The position numbers and the translations under genes were made by a program. Shown here piece after piece: positions 1 through 8,701 of a stretch of DNA of 64,000 nucleotides; the stretch's first letter is position 1, and each line of letters begins with the position of its first letter. Source of the stretch: Serinicoccus kebangsaanensis (GTDB lineage Bacteria; Actinomycetota; Actinomycetes; Actinomycetales; Dermatophilaceae); NCBI RefSeq assembly GCF_008919445.1, contig NZ_VSLG01000001.1, positions 1 to 64,000 on the forward strand, in the 5' to 3' direction. Below the pieces are notes generated by a model. That model worked only from the letters and a program-made list of their open reading frames with translations, was not told the origin of the DNA and did no database searches.

Positions 1-30
1 AGTGTGGGAGAGTAGGACACCGCCGGACCA
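1..30 (+). rRNA. rrf: 5S rRNA, 3' end (partial)
   Basis: The window opens with the conserved 3' tip of a bacterial 5S rRNA: GTGGGAGAGTAGGACACCGC matches the closing strand of helices IV/V and I. The gene starts before the window, so only about the last 30 bases are present, and the exact 3' end is uncertain by a few bases. A strong hairpin follows at once, as expected at the end of an rRNA operon. Confidence 0.85.
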
Positions 31-36
31 CACCCC

Positions 37-70
37 CGCAAGGGCCCACCCACACGGGTGGGCCCTTGCG
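37..70 (+). terminator. Intrinsic terminator of the rRNA operon
   Basis: A perfect 15-bp G+C-rich stem (CGCAAGGGCCCACCC pairing with its complement) closes a four-base ACAC loop directly after the 5S end. No T-run follows, which is common for terminators in high-G+C actinobacteria. Confidence 0.85.
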
Positions 71-77
71 CTATACC

Positions 78-125
78 CACGTCCGTCACCGATGGACGTG
101 ACCTGACAGACTGGTCGCCGACCAG
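78..125. promoter_or_regulatory. Two inverted repeats before the first operon
   Basis: Between the rRNA terminator and the first gene lie a 7-bp inverted repeat (CACGTCC at 78-84 with GGACGTG at 94-100) and a tight palindrome, CTGGTCG-C-CGACCAG, at 111-125. No convincing -10/-35 pair was found, so the operon promoter is not placed. The palindrome has operator geometry, but no regulator is suggested by the neighbours. Confidence 0.35.
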
Positions 126-147
126 AGCGTGAGCGAGAGGACTCGAG

Positions 148-1059
148 GTGGACAGCGACCGCCCGGCATCGTCGAGGCCCGATCGTGACGACCGCCGCAG
201 CTCCCGGGCGGGCAGCCGGCCCGACCCCCGGCGCGAGCGCCGCGGGCGGGACGCGGGGTCCACCGGCCGTGGTCACCGGGGCGCGGACGAGCGCGCCGAG
301 CGGCGCCCGGACGTCCGACGGCCACCTCGGGTGCCCGAGCCGGAGCTCCCCGAGGACGCCGATGCCGGCGGCCTGGACCGCTCGCTGCGCACCGAGCTGC
401 GCACCCTGAGCAAGGAGAACGCCGAGGGGGTCGGCGGCCACCTGGTGATGGTCGGGCGCCTCCTGGACGCCGAGGACTTCGACCTGGCCCTGGCGCACGC
501 CGAGGCCGCGGCACGCAGGGCGGGTCGCGTGGCAGGCGTGCGGGAGACCCTCGGGGTGGTCTACTACCGCCGCGGCGAGTGGAGCAAGGCGCTGGCGGAG
601 TTCCGGACCGCGCGGCGACTGAGCGGCTCGCAGCACCTGCTGCCCCTCATGGCGGACGTGGAGCGCGGCCTGGGCCGGCCCGAGCGCGCGCTCGAGCTGG
701 CTGCCTCGCCCGAGGCGGCGCGGCTGGCCGCGGCCGAGCAGGTGGAGCTGGCGATCGTGGTGGCGGGGGCGCGGGGAGACCTCGGGCAGCACGCCGCCGG
801 GGTGCTGCACCTCGAGGAGCTGGCTCGCAGGAGCACCGCCACCCAGCCCTGGGCCGCCCGGCTGCGGTATGCCTATGCCGCCGCGCTGGAGGCCGACGGC
901 CAGACCGAGAAGGCGCAGGAGTGGTTCGCGCGAGCGGCCGAGGTCGACGCCCGCGCCGAGACCGATGCCGCGGAGCTCCTGGGTCGCAGCGACGAGGCCT
1001 GGGTCGTGGACCTGGGTGACGGCGAGGAGGACGACACCGGCGGGGAGCCGCCGTCGTGA
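148..1059 (+). CDS. Tetratricopeptide-repeat protein (Rv1691-like)
   Basis: Predicted cytoplasmic protein of 303 residues starting at GTG. Residues 1-90 are an Arg/Asp/Pro-rich, probably disordered tail. From about residue 95 onward helical pairs with TPR spacing appear (VVYYRRGEWSKALAEFRTAR is typical, and ALEADGQTEKAQEWFARAA is near the C-terminus). The end is acidic. It opens an operon in the same order as Mycobacterium tuberculosis Rv1691-Rv1698, where the first gene is also a TPR-like protein of unknown function. A GAGAGG stretch lies upstream of the GTG. The stop overlaps the next start (GTGA). TPRs normally mediate protein contacts; the partner is unknown. Confidence 0.85.
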   Translation: MDSDRPASSRPDRDDRRSSRAGSRPDPRRERRGRDAGSTGRGHRGADERAERRPDVRRPPRVPEPELPEDADAGGLDRSLRTELRTLSKENAEGVGGHLVMVGRLLDAEDFDLALAHAEAAARRAGRVAGVRETLGVVYYRRGEWSKALAEFRTARRLSGSQHLLPLMADVERGLGRPERALELAASPEAARLAAAEQVELAIVVAGARGDLGQHAAGVLHLEELARRSTATQPWAARLRYAYAAALEADGQTEKAQEWFARAAEVDARAETDAAELLGRSDEAWVVDLGDGEEDDTGGEPPS

Positions 1060-1886
1060 TCGAGGGGATGCTGTGCGACCTCGACGGCGTCGTCTACCGC
1101 GCGCACGAGCCGTGCGACGGTGCCGTCGAGGGGCTGGCCCGGGCGCGTGCGGCGGGCGTCCGCGTCCTGTTCATGACCAACAACGCGTCACGGTCACCCG
1201 AGGACGTCGCGGCCCAGCTGACCGATCTCGGGGTGCCGGCCGACCCGCAGGACGTCCTCACCGCGTCGGAGGTCGCCGCCGAGGAGCTCGCCAGCACCCG
1301 CCCGGACCTGCTGGCCTCGGGGGCGGTCCTGGCCGTGGGGGGACCTGGCGTCGCGGCGGCTCTGCAGGCTGCCGGCTTCCACGTCCTGGTCCCGCCCGAC
1401 CTGGCCGACGCCGACCGGCGCGCGGGAGTCCCCCCGATCGGGGCGGTCGTCCAGGGCTACGGGCCGCGGGTCGGGGTCGCCGACCTGGCGGAGGCGGCAT
1501 ACGCGATCACTGCGGGGGCGCTGTGGGTCGCGACCAACGACGACCCCACCTTGCCTACCGAGCGTGGCCAGGCGCCCGGGAACGGCTCGTTGGTCATGGC
1601 GGTCGCGCACGCGACCGGCGCCTCACCGGTGGTCGTCGGCAAGCCGCACCGGCCCGCCTACGACGTGGCGCTGCGCCGGCTGGGGCTGCCCCCGGAGGCG
1701 ACCCTGATGGTCGGCGACCGGCTGGACACCGACATCGCCGGTGCCAGGGCGGCCGGACTGCGCAGCGCGCTGGTGCTGACCGGCGTGTCCACCCGGGCGG
1801 AGGCCGACGCGGCACCGCACGAGCAGCGGCCGGACCGGGTCGCCGACACGATCCTGGACCTGTCAGATCTCTGGAGGGCGGCATGA
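1056..1886 (+). CDS. HAD-superfamily (NagD-like, class IIA) phosphatase
   Basis: 276-residue haloacid-dehalogenase hydrolase. Motif I is LCDLDGVVYR near the N-terminus (nucleophile and acid Asp), motif II is MTNNASRSP, the motif III lysine is in VVGKPHRPAY, and motif IV is MVGDRLDTDIAGA. The class IIA cap lies between motifs II and III. The syntenic mycobacterial gene Rv1692 is a glycerol-3-phosphate phosphatase that recycles glycerophospholipid polar heads, so that activity is a reasonable but untested guess; related NagD proteins act on other sugar or nucleoside phosphates. GTG start overlaps the TPR gene stop, and its own stop overlaps the next ATG. Confidence 0.9.
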   Translation: MIEGMLCDLDGVVYRAHEPCDGAVEGLARARAAGVRVLFMTNNASRSPEDVAAQLTDLGVPADPQDVLTASEVAAEELASTRPDLLASGAVLAVGGPGVAAALQAAGFHVLVPPDLADADRRAGVPPIGAVVQGYGPRVGVADLAEAAYAITAGALWVATNDDPTLPTERGQAPGNGSLVMAVAHATGASPVVVGKPHRPAYDVALRRLGLPPEATLMVGDRLDTDIAGARAAGLRSALVLTGVSTRAEADAAPHEQRPDRVADTILDLSDLWRAA

Positions 1887-2098
1887 CCGAGCACCCCGAG
1901 CCCGAGTCGCGCCCGACGACGGGCGACGACGACGTGGACGCCACGCTGCGCGACCTCGACGAGGCGCTGCGCTCGGACGAACCGGAGGCCGCCGCGGACG
2001 CGCTGGCGCAGGCGCACCGGGCGTTGCAGGCCCGGCTCAGCGACCCCTCCGCGCCGGACCGGAGCGGGTCGGCAGGAGCCGGGCCGCGTCCCGACTGA
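1883..2098 (+). CDS. Small conserved hypothetical protein (Rv1693 position)
   Basis: 71-residue acidic protein that starts at an ATG overlapping the phosphatase stop (ATGA). It has a short predicted helical core (DDVDATLRDLDEAL followed by ADALAQAHRALQARL) between disordered ends. No catalytic motif or membrane segment is visible. A small open frame occupies the same place in the mycobacterial operon (Rv1693), which supports it being a real gene. Function unknown. Confidence 0.75.
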   Translation: MTEHPEPESRPTTGDDDVDATLRDLDEALRSDEPEAAADALAQAHRALQARLSDPSAPDRSGSAGAGPRPD

Positions 2099-2100
2099 GC

Positions 2101-2958
2101 ATGCGCCTGGACCGTGCCCTGGTCGCACGCGGCCTGGTTGCCAGCCGCACGCAGGCGCAGCTCGTCATCAGGGACGGACTGGTCCGTGTCGACGGCACCG
2201 TGGCCACGAAGGCGGCGCTGGCCGTGCCGGACGACGCCGACGTGACCGTGAGCGGCTCCGGTGCCGGCACCGAGTCCGAGTGGGTGCGCCGGGGATGGGT
2301 CGGGCGCGGCGCGGTCAAGCTGGCCCACGCCGTGGACTCCTGGTCCGACATCCCGGTCCGTGACCGGCGCTGCCTCGACGTGGGGGCCTCCGCAGGCGGG
2401 TTCACCCAGATCCTGCTCGAGCGCGGCGCCGCGGCGGTCGTGGCGCTCGACGTGGGGCACGACCAGCTCGCCCCACCCCTGGCCGACGACCCGCGGGTCA
2501 CCGAGGTCTCCGGGACATCCGTCCGGGACGTGGACGCCGAGCGCCTCGGCGGGCCCTTCGACCTGCTGGTGGGCGACCTGTCGTTCATCTCGCTCCGAGT
2601 CGTCCTGCCGACGCTGGCGGCCCTGAGCCTGCCCGGGGCCGACCTCATCCTGCTGGTGAAGCCGCAGTTCGAGGTCGGCGCGCAGGCCCTGGGCCGGGGC
2701 GGGGTGGTGCGCTCGGCGGCACAGCGCGAACGCGTGCTGGTCGAGCTGGACGGGCACGCCCGCACCGCCGGACTCGCGCCACTGGACGTCCTGCGGTCGC
2801 CGCTGCTCGGAGGCTCGGGCAACGTCGAGTACCTGTGGCGGCTGCGTCGGTGCGCCCACCCGGGTCCGTGCGTGGGCCCGGAGGGCATGATGGGCTGTGG
2901 ACCGGGGCCGGCCGAAGCCGCGACCCTGCTGCGGGCCCGAGCACAGGAGGACGGATGA
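2101..2958 (+). CDS. tlyA: TlyA-family rRNA 2'-O-methyltransferase
   Basis: 285 residues. The N-terminal S4 RNA-binding domain (about residues 1-60, MRLDRALVARGLVASRTQAQ) is followed by an FtsJ-like Rossmann methyltransferase. The SAM-binding motif I is DVGASAGGFTQ near residue 93. The K-D-K-E set expected of 2'-O-methyltransferases is visible as GAVKLAHA, VGDLSF and LLVKPQFE. Mycobacterial TlyA methylates 16S C1409 and 23S C1920 and confers capreomycin sensitivity. The ATG lies two bases after the previous stop, and the stop overlaps nadK (ATGA). Confidence 0.95.
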   Translation: MRLDRALVARGLVASRTQAQLVIRDGLVRVDGTVATKAALAVPDDADVTVSGSGAGTESEWVRRGWVGRGAVKLAHAVDSWSDIPVRDRRCLDVGASAGGFTQILLERGAAAVVALDVGHDQLAPPLADDPRVTEVSGTSVRDVDAERLGGPFDLLVGDLSFISLRVVLPTLAALSLPGADLILLVKPQFEVGAQALGRGGVVRSAAQRERVLVELDGHARTAGLAPLDVLRSPLLGGSGNVEYLWRLRRCAHPGPCVGPEGMMGCGPGPAEAATLLRARAQEDG

Positions 2959-3884
2959 GCCGACGCATCATGCTGGTCACCCACCCGACCCGCTCCGACA
3001 TGCCCGAGCTCGCCGCCGTCTTCGCCGACCGGCTGGCGCAGCACGGCATCGAGGTCGAGAGCGTGCCCGAGGCCGACCCGACGCACCAGGTGGTGACGGA
3101 CAGCGAGGTCGTGGCGCTCAAGAGCCCGGTCCCCGCGCACGTCGACGCCGGGGGGTGCGAGCTGGTCGTGGTGTTCGGGGGAGACGGGACGATCCTGCGG
3201 GGGGCCGAGATCGCCCGGCCGGCCGGCACCCCGCTGCTCGGGGTCAACCTCGGCCGGGTGGGGTTCCTCGCCGAGGCCGAGCGCGACGACATCGACGCCA
3301 TCGTGGCCCGCATCGTGGACCGCGACTACCACGTCGAGGAGCGGATGACCCTCGAGGTGGACGTCCTGCACCACGGCCGCGTCGTGTGCCACAACTGGGC
3401 CCTCAACGAGGCGAGCGTGGAGAAGTCGGCGCGCGAGCGGATGCTCGAGCTCGCCGTCGAGGTGGACGGGCGACCCTTGTCCACCTGGGGCTGCGACGGG
3501 GTGGTCATGTCCACCCCCACCGGATCGACGGCGTATGCCTTCTCCGGCGGAGGACCCGTCGTGTGGCCCGACGTCGAGGCGTTGCTCGTCGTGCCGATCT
3601 CCGCGCACGCCCTGTTCGCCCGCCCCGTCGTCCTCGGTCCCGACACGCGCCTGGCCGTCGAGGTGGTCCCGCACAGCCACGTCACCGGTGTCATGTGGTG
3701 CGACGGCCGACGCACGGTGGAGCTGCCCCCGGGTGCCCGCATCGAGGTGCGGCGGTCGAGCACGCCCGTCCGACTCGCGCGACTCGGGACCGGTCCGTTC
3801 ACCGACCGGCTGGTCGCCAAGTTCGCCCTCCCCGTCTCCGGGTGGCGGGGACCGGCGGCGGACCCGCCCCGGGACCCCGCATGA
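2955..3884 (+). CDS. nadK: NAD kinase
   Basis: 309-residue cytoplasmic enzyme that phosphorylates NAD to NADP, using ATP or polyphosphate in actinobacteria. The signature FGGDGTILRGAE (GGDGT about residues 75-79) and the following NLGRVGFLAE motif are intact. The substrate motif NEASVEKSARERM and the conserved TPTGSTAYAFSGGGPVV segment also fit the family. The open frame could extend upstream, but the ATG at 2955 overlaps the tlyA stop and gives the normal family N-terminus (MSRRIMLVTHPTR). Stop overlaps recN. Confidence 0.97.
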   Translation: MSRRIMLVTHPTRSDMPELAAVFADRLAQHGIEVESVPEADPTHQVVTDSEVVALKSPVPAHVDAGGCELVVVFGGDGTILRGAEIARPAGTPLLGVNLGRVGFLAEAERDDIDAIVARIVDRDYHVEERMTLEVDVLHHGRVVCHNWALNEASVEKSARERMLELAVEVDGRPLSTWGCDGVVMSTPTGSTAYAFSGGGPVVWPDVEALLVVPISAHALFARPVVLGPDTRLAVEVVPHSHVTGVMWCDGRRTVELPPGARIEVRRSSTPVRLARLGTGPFTDRLVAKFALPVSGWRGPAADPPRDPA

Positions 3885-5668
3885 CGCTGCGGCGGATCCG
3901 GATCCACCACCTCGGGGTGATCCAGGAGGCCGAGCTCGAGCTGGCGCCCGGGCTGAACGTCATCACGGGGGAGACCGGCGCCGGGAAGACGATGGTCGTC
4001 ACCGGCCTCGGTCTGCTGCTCGGCGAGCGTGCCGACGCGGCGCTGGTGCGTGCCGGGGCCGACCGTGCGGTCGTCGAGGGGGAGGTGGACGTGCCCGACG
4101 ACCACCCCGCCGCCCGCCGGGTCGTCGAGGCCGGCGGCGACGCCTCGGACGGGGTGATCCTCGTGCGTTCGGTGGCCGCCGAGGGCCGCTCGCGGGCCAC
4201 GGTCGGTGGTCGTGGTGCCCCGGTCTCCGTCCTGGCCGAGGTGGGTGAGCACCTGGTGGCCGTGCACGGTCAGGCCGACCAGTGGAGGCTGCGGGACGCC
4301 GAGCAGCACCGGGTCCTGCTGGACGCCGCGGGTGGTGCTGCGGTGGCGTCCGCGGCCCGCCGGTATGCCGGGTGCTGGGAGGCGTGGCAGGAGAGCCGGG
4401 AGCGTCTGGTCGAGCTCACCCGGACCTCCACCGAGCGCGCCCTCCGGGTCGGTGCGCTGCGGGGTGCGCTGGAGGAGATCGAGCGGGTGGCTCCGACGGA
4501 GGGGGAGGAGGACTCGTTGCGGAGGGAGGCCGACCGACTCACCCACGCCGAGGAGCTGCGCCGGGCCGCGGAGGAGGCGCACGCCGCACTGGCCGGCGGC
4601 GACCCCGCGACCGGTGTCGCCGACGGGCCGTCCGTCGCGGGGCTGCTGGCGGACGCGACCGCGGGACTGTCCGGTGCCGCCGCGCACGACGCGCACCTGG
4701 CCGGGCTGCTGGACCGGGTGAAGGAGCTGGCCTACCTCGCCTCCGACCTGGCGCCCGACCTGGCGGCCTACGCCGCTGACGTCGAGGTCGACCCGGGGCG
4801 GCTGGACGAGGTGCACGAGCGCCGGGCCGAGCTGGGGGGCCTTTTGCGCCGCTACGGCAGCAGCACCCGTGAGGTGCTGACCTTCGCCGCGCGGTCCGCC
4901 CGGGAGCTGGAGCAGCTCGACGTGTCCGACGACGAGGTGTCTGCGTTGCGCGCCCGGACCGTCGAGCTGCGCGCCGAGGTGGCAGCCGCCGGGGTGGAGC
5001 TCACGGCTCGCCGGCGGGAGGCGGGGGACCGGGTCGCCCGGGAGGTCACCGCGGAGCTGGCCCACCTCGCGATGGGCTCGGCGACGGTGAGCGTCGACGT
5101 GGCGCACCGGCAGGCCCGACCGGAGGGTGGGGAGGAGCCGGCCGGCGCCGACGCGGAGAGCGGCGTCGTGGTGCTGGACGACGGGCAGCGGGTGCGGGCC
5201 GCGCAGCACGGTCTGGATGCGGTGGAGATCCGGCTCGCGGCCAACCCCGGGGCCCCGCCGCGCTCGGTGACCCGAGCGGCGTCCGGGGGCGAGCTGTCCC
5301 GGGTGATGCTGGCGCTGGAGCTGGTCTGCGGCGCCGGCACCGTGCCGACCTACGTCTTCGACGAGGTGGACGCCGGGGTCGGCGGCGCGGCCGCCCTCGA
5401 CCTCGGGGCCCGGCTCGCGCGGCTGGCCCGGCACGCCCAGGTCGTCGTGGTGACCCACCTCGGGCAGGTGGCCGCGCACGCGGACCAGCACCTCGTGGTG
5501 CGCAAGAGCACCGACGGCCAGGTGACCAGCAGCGGCGTGGCCGTCGTCGAGGGGAGCGCGCGGGAGGCCGAGCTCGCCCGGATGCTGGGCGGCGTGGCGG
5601 ACTCCGAGGCCGCCCTCGAGCACGCCCGGGAGCTGCTCTCCCAGCGTGCGACCATTGACGCCGGATGA
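3881..5668 (+). CDS. recN: DNA repair protein RecN
   Basis: 595-residue SMC-like ATPase involved in double-strand-break repair. The N-terminal Walker A GETGAGKTM is near residue 30, and the RecN-typical HGQ element appears as AVHGQADQWRL. A coiled-coil middle with many Glu/Arg/Leu follows. The C-terminal head has the signature AASGGELSRVMLALE and the Walker B/D-loop FDEVDAGVGG, ending with the switch histidine in VVTHLGQVAAHADQHL. ATG overlaps the nadK stop, as in mycobacteria. Length is normal for RecN. Confidence 0.97.
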   Translation: MTLRRIRIHHLGVIQEAELELAPGLNVITGETGAGKTMVVTGLGLLLGERADAALVRAGADRAVVEGEVDVPDDHPAARRVVEAGGDASDGVILVRSVAAEGRSRATVGGRGAPVSVLAEVGEHLVAVHGQADQWRLRDAEQHRVLLDAAGGAAVASAARRYAGCWEAWQESRERLVELTRTSTERALRVGALRGALEEIERVAPTEGEEDSLRREADRLTHAEELRRAAEEAHAALAGGDPATGVADGPSVAGLLADATAGLSGAAAHDAHLAGLLDRVKELAYLASDLAPDLAAYAADVEVDPGRLDEVHERRAELGGLLRRYGSSTREVLTFAARSARELEQLDVSDDEVSALRARTVELRAEVAAAGVELTARRREAGDRVAREVTAELAHLAMGSATVSVDVAHRQARPEGGEEPAGADAESGVVVLDDGQRVRAAQHGLDAVEIRLAANPGAPPRSVTRAASGGELSRVMLALELVCGAGTVPTYVFDEVDAGVGGAAALDLGARLARLARHAQVVVVTHLGQVAAHADQHLVVRKSTDGQVTSSGVAVVEGSAREAELARMLGGVADSEAALEHARELLSQRATIDAG

Positions 5669-6837
5669 GCAGCCGTCGACACCACCGCACCCCCGACCCG
5701 GACCTGCCCCTCACGGGCACGGTGCGCGTCGACGCGCGCACCAAGCGGCTGACCTCCCGTCTGCAGCCCGGCGACATCGCCGTCATCGACCACGCCGACC
5801 TGGACCAGGTGAGTGCGACCGCGCTGGTCGCCTGCCAGCCGGTGGCGGTGGTCAACGCCGCCGCGTCGACGACCGGGGCATACCCCAACATGGGGCCGCA
5901 GATCCTCATGGATGCGGGGATCCCGCTGCTCGACGTGGCGGGTCCGGAGGTGATGACCCTGGCGGAGGGCTCGCACGCGACCGTGGTGGGCGAGCAGGTG
6001 CGGGTCGACGGCGTGGTCGTCGCCGAGGCGACCCGGATGACCACGGCGATGATCGCGGACAGCCAGGAGCGCGCGCGGGACAACCTCTCCGAGCAGATCG
6101 AGGCCTTCTCGCACAACACCATGGAGTACGTCCGCGCGGAGCGGGAGCTGCTGCTCGACGGCATCGGCATCCCGACCCTGCGCACCGACTTCGAGGGGCG
6201 GTATGCCCTCGTCGTGGTCCGCGGGTACCACTACAAGGAGGACCTGCAGACGTTGCGGCCGTTCCTGCGCGAGGCGCGGCCGGTCCTCATCGGGGTGGAC
6301 GGAGGGGCGGACGCGCTGCTGGAGATGGGCTACCGCCCGGATCTCGTCGTCGGCGACATGGACTCCGTCTCCGACGCGGCGCTCACCAGCGGGGCTGAGC
6401 TGGTCGTCCACGCCTACCGTGACGGGCGCGCGCCGGGACTGGAGCGCGTGGAAGCGCTCGGGGCCACGGCCGTCGTCCTGCCCTCGCCCGGCACGAGCGA
6501 GGACATCGCGATGCTCATCGCGGACGAGCTGGGCGCCGAGCTGATCGTCGCGGTCGGCACCCACGCGACCCTGGTGGAGTTCCTCGACAAGGGTCGGCAG
6601 GGGATGGCGAGCACCTTCCTCACCCGGCTCCGCGTCGGCAGCAAGCTCGTGGACGCCAAGGGGGTCAGCCTGCTCTACCGCTCCCGGATCCCGACCGTCT
6701 CGCTCGTCTGGCTCATCCTGGCCGGCCTGGTCGCCCTGCTGGTCGCGCTCGGCGTCACCCCTGGTGGACGGGCTCTGCTCGGGGTGCTGGCCGTACGATG
6801 GGACGACGTGTGGGCTTGGATCGAGGGGCTGTTCTGA
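5665..6837 (+). CDS. steA: SteA-like cell-division/envelope protein with a thiamin-pyrophosphokinase-like domain
   Basis: 390 residues. The middle carries a thiamin-pyrophosphokinase-like fold: GVDGGADALLEMGYRPDL followed by VVGDMDSVSDAAL. The C-terminus holds one or two membrane segments (SLVWLILAGLVALLVALGV) and a short tail, so the domain is probably cytoplasmic and membrane-anchored. This is the Rv1697 family. In Corynebacterium, SteA with its neighbour SteB is required for normal cell separation through the RipC/FtsEX hydrolase pathway. It is not a genuine thiamine enzyme by context. ATG overlaps the recN stop; the next start follows after two bases. Confidence 0.88.
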   Translation: MSSRRHHRTPDPDLPLTGTVRVDARTKRLTSRLQPGDIAVIDHADLDQVSATALVACQPVAVVNAAASTTGAYPNMGPQILMDAGIPLLDVAGPEVMTLAEGSHATVVGEQVRVDGVVVAEATRMTTAMIADSQERARDNLSEQIEAFSHNTMEYVRAERELLLDGIGIPTLRTDFEGRYALVVVRGYHYKEDLQTLRPFLREARPVLIGVDGGADALLEMGYRPDLVVGDMDSVSDAALTSGAELVVHAYRDGRAPGLERVEALGATAVVLPSPGTSEDIAMLIADELGAELIVAVGTHATLVEFLDKGRQGMASTFLTRLRVGSKLVDAKGVSLLYRSRIPTVSLVWLILAGLVALLVALGVTPGGRALLGVLAVRWDDVWAWIEGLF

Positions 6838-6839
6838 TC

Positions 6840-7907
6840 GTGATCGACTTCCGCTACCACCTCGTCTCGCTGGTCGCGGTCTTCATCGCCCTGGCGATCG
6901 GGATCGTGCTGGGGGCCGGGCCGCTGCGCGAGGGCATCTCGGAGACGCTGGACGACGAGGTGGCCCAGCTGCGGACCGAGCGCGCCGAGCTGCGCGGCCA
7001 GCTGGAGGTGCAGTCGAGGCACGCCACGGCCAAGGACGAGGCGGTGGACCTGCTCAGTCCCCGGGGGGTCGCGGGCACCCTCAACGGGACCAGGATCGCT
7101 ACCGTGCTGCTGCCCGGGGCGGACCGCAACCACGTCGCCCTGCTGGAGGACCGGGTCGCGGACGCGGGCGGGGCCCTGGTGCTCCGGGTCGAGGTGGACG
7201 ACTCGCTCGAGGAGGGCCAGGTCGACCAAGCCGTCGTCGACGACCTCGCCGGGCGGCTGGCCCTGCCGGAACCACGCGAGGGGGACCAGCCGACCATCGG
7301 CGCCGTCCTCGCCGCCTCCCTCGTCGGAGCGGACCGCGAGGGTGAGGTGGGCGCCTGGCTGGCGGCCGGTGAACGCCTCCAGGACGAGGGCCTGGTCGAC
7401 CTCGCGTGGCAGGACGTCCAGGCCCAGGTGACGGACCGCCGACCACCGGACGTGCTCCTGCTCGTGGGCGGTGGGCTGTCGGCGGCAGCGCTGGCCGAGG
7501 AGGACCCCGAGCTGGAGAGGGTGCTGGAGGTGCGCCAGGACCTCGTGGCCGGGATCGCCGGCCTGGAGCATCCGCTGGTGATCGCCTCGGCGGGCGCCGA
7601 GGTGGACGCCCTCGCCGAGGGCGGTGGGCAGGACGGGTTGGTGCGGGCCGTCCGGGATGACGGCCGGCTCAGCGACGAGGTCTCGACGGTCGACGACCTG
7701 GAGGCCGCCAGCGGTCGAGCCGCCGCGGTGCTGGCCCTGGCCTGGGAGCTGCAGGGTGAGGCGGGCCACTACGGCCTCGGCGACGGGTCCGAGGCGCCCG
7801 TCCCCGCCCCGCCACCGCTGCGACTGGCATCCGGCCCCGGCGCAGGCGCGGAGCCCGCTGCGACCGAGCCGGTCCCGGACGACTCCGCCGCCACCACGGC
7901 ACCGTGA
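6840..7907 (+). CDS. steB: SteB/MctB-family envelope protein (copper transporter family)
   Basis: 355 residues from the GTG at 6840. The frame is open further upstream, but this start gives the family N-terminus MIDFRYHLVSLVAVFIALAI, a single membrane anchor, with GAGGGG-like purine bases upstream. After the anchor comes a coiled region (DDEVAQLRTERAELRGQLEV) and a large probably extracytoplasmic domain, ending in a Pro/Ala/Thr-rich tail. The family includes Rv1698, described as MctB (copper efflux) and as the SteB counterpart in Corynebacterium. Position after steA is conserved. Stop overlaps the next GTG. Confidence 0.87.
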   Translation: MIDFRYHLVSLVAVFIALAIGIVLGAGPLREGISETLDDEVAQLRTERAELRGQLEVQSRHATAKDEAVDLLSPRGVAGTLNGTRIATVLLPGADRNHVALLEDRVADAGGALVLRVEVDDSLEEGQVDQAVVDDLAGRLALPEPREGDQPTIGAVLAASLVGADREGEVGAWLAAGERLQDEGLVDLAWQDVQAQVTDRRPPDVLLLVGGGLSAAALAEEDPELERVLEVRQDLVAGIAGLEHPLVIASAGAEVDALAEGGGQDGLVRAVRDDGRLSDEVSTVDDLEAASGRAAAVLALAWELQGEAGHYGLGDGSEAPVPAPPPLRLASGPGAGAEPAATEPVPDDSAATTAP

Positions 7908-8701
7908 GCGGCTCCCTGCCCGCGTCGATCCTGGTCGGCGCCGCTGCGGCGGCAGTGGCCACCGGCGTGCGGTGGGCCGACCGGCGTGGCCGACTCCCCG
8001 GCGGCGGCGAGCGGTGGGTCCGGCGCAACCACCTCGGCCGCGAGGTCACCCTCATCGAGGGGGTCGCGCTGGGGGCAGGCATGGGGCTCCCGCTGCTCGC
8101 CGTCGACCCCCCTGCCGCCGGCGCGGTGCTGCTGGCCGGCACGGCGGGCGCCCTCGACGACCTCGGGGGTCGTCCGGACGTGAAGGGGCTGCGCGGCCAC
8201 CTGGGTGCGTTGCGCCGGGGGGAGGTGACGACCGGCGTGGTCAAGATCGCGGTGCTCTGCGGAGCCGGACTGGCCTCCGCGGTGGCGCTCGACCGGCATA
8301 CCGGCCTGCGCGCGGCCACCCTGGCGGCGGCCGGTCTGGTCGCCGGCGGTGCCAACCTGGCCAACCTGCTGGACCTGCGGCCCGGACGTGCGCTCAAGGT
8401 CGGGCTCCTCGTCGCCGTGCCGCTCGCGGCCCGACGGGCCAGCGCCGCCGGCGCCCTGGGCGCGACCGCGGTGCTGCTGCCGGACGACCTGCGCGGACGC
8501 ACCATGCTGGGCGACACCGGGGCGAACGCCCTCGGTGCGGCCTTGGGTGTGGCTGCGGCGCGCAGCCTGTCCCCCTCCGGTCGATGGTCCTGGTTGGGGG
8601 TGGTGCTGGCCCTCACGCTGGTCAGCGAGCGGGTCAGCTTCACCCGGGTGATCGAGTCGACGCCGGTCCTGCGGGAGCTGGACCGGTGGGGCCGACCGTG
8701 A
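7904..8701 (+). CDS. MraY/WecA-like polyprenyl-phosphate sugar-1-phosphate transferase (short form)
   Basis: 265-residue polytopic membrane protein with roughly eight hydrophobic segments. Residues typical of the phospho-N-acetylhexosamine transferase superfamily are kept: the Asp pair in AGALDDLGG (D85, D86), KGLRGHLGALRRGEVTTG, NLANLLDLRPGR (N154, D157) and GDTGANALGAALG (D204). Such enzymes load a sugar-phosphate on undecaprenyl phosphate at the inner face of the membrane. It is clearly shorter than MraY or WecA (about 320-360 residues), and the usual N-terminal His/Pro/Gly-Gly region is replaced by NHLGREVTLIEG. It sits between steB and a MurJ-like gene, all with overlapping codons. Donor sugar unknown; not the housekeeping MraY, which belongs in the dcw cluster. 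Confidence 0.8.
   Translation: MSGSLPASILVGAAAAAVATGVRWADRRGRLPGGGERWVRRNHLGREVTLIEGVALGAGMGLPLLAVDPPAAGAVLLAGTAGALDDLGGRPDVKGLRGHLGALRRGEVTTGVVKIAVLCGAGLASAVALDRHTGLRAATLAAAGLVAGGANLANLLDLRPGRALKVGLLVAVPLAARRASAAGALGATAVLLPDDLRGRTMLGDTGANALGAALGVAAARSLSPSGRWSWLGVVLALTLVSERVSFTRVIESTPVLRELDRWGRP

Noticed and set aside
5665-6837. Thiamin pyrophosphokinase annotation for the SteA-like protein
   Set aside because: The domain resembles that fold, but the C-terminal membrane anchor, length and position after recN match the SteA/Rv1697 family instead.
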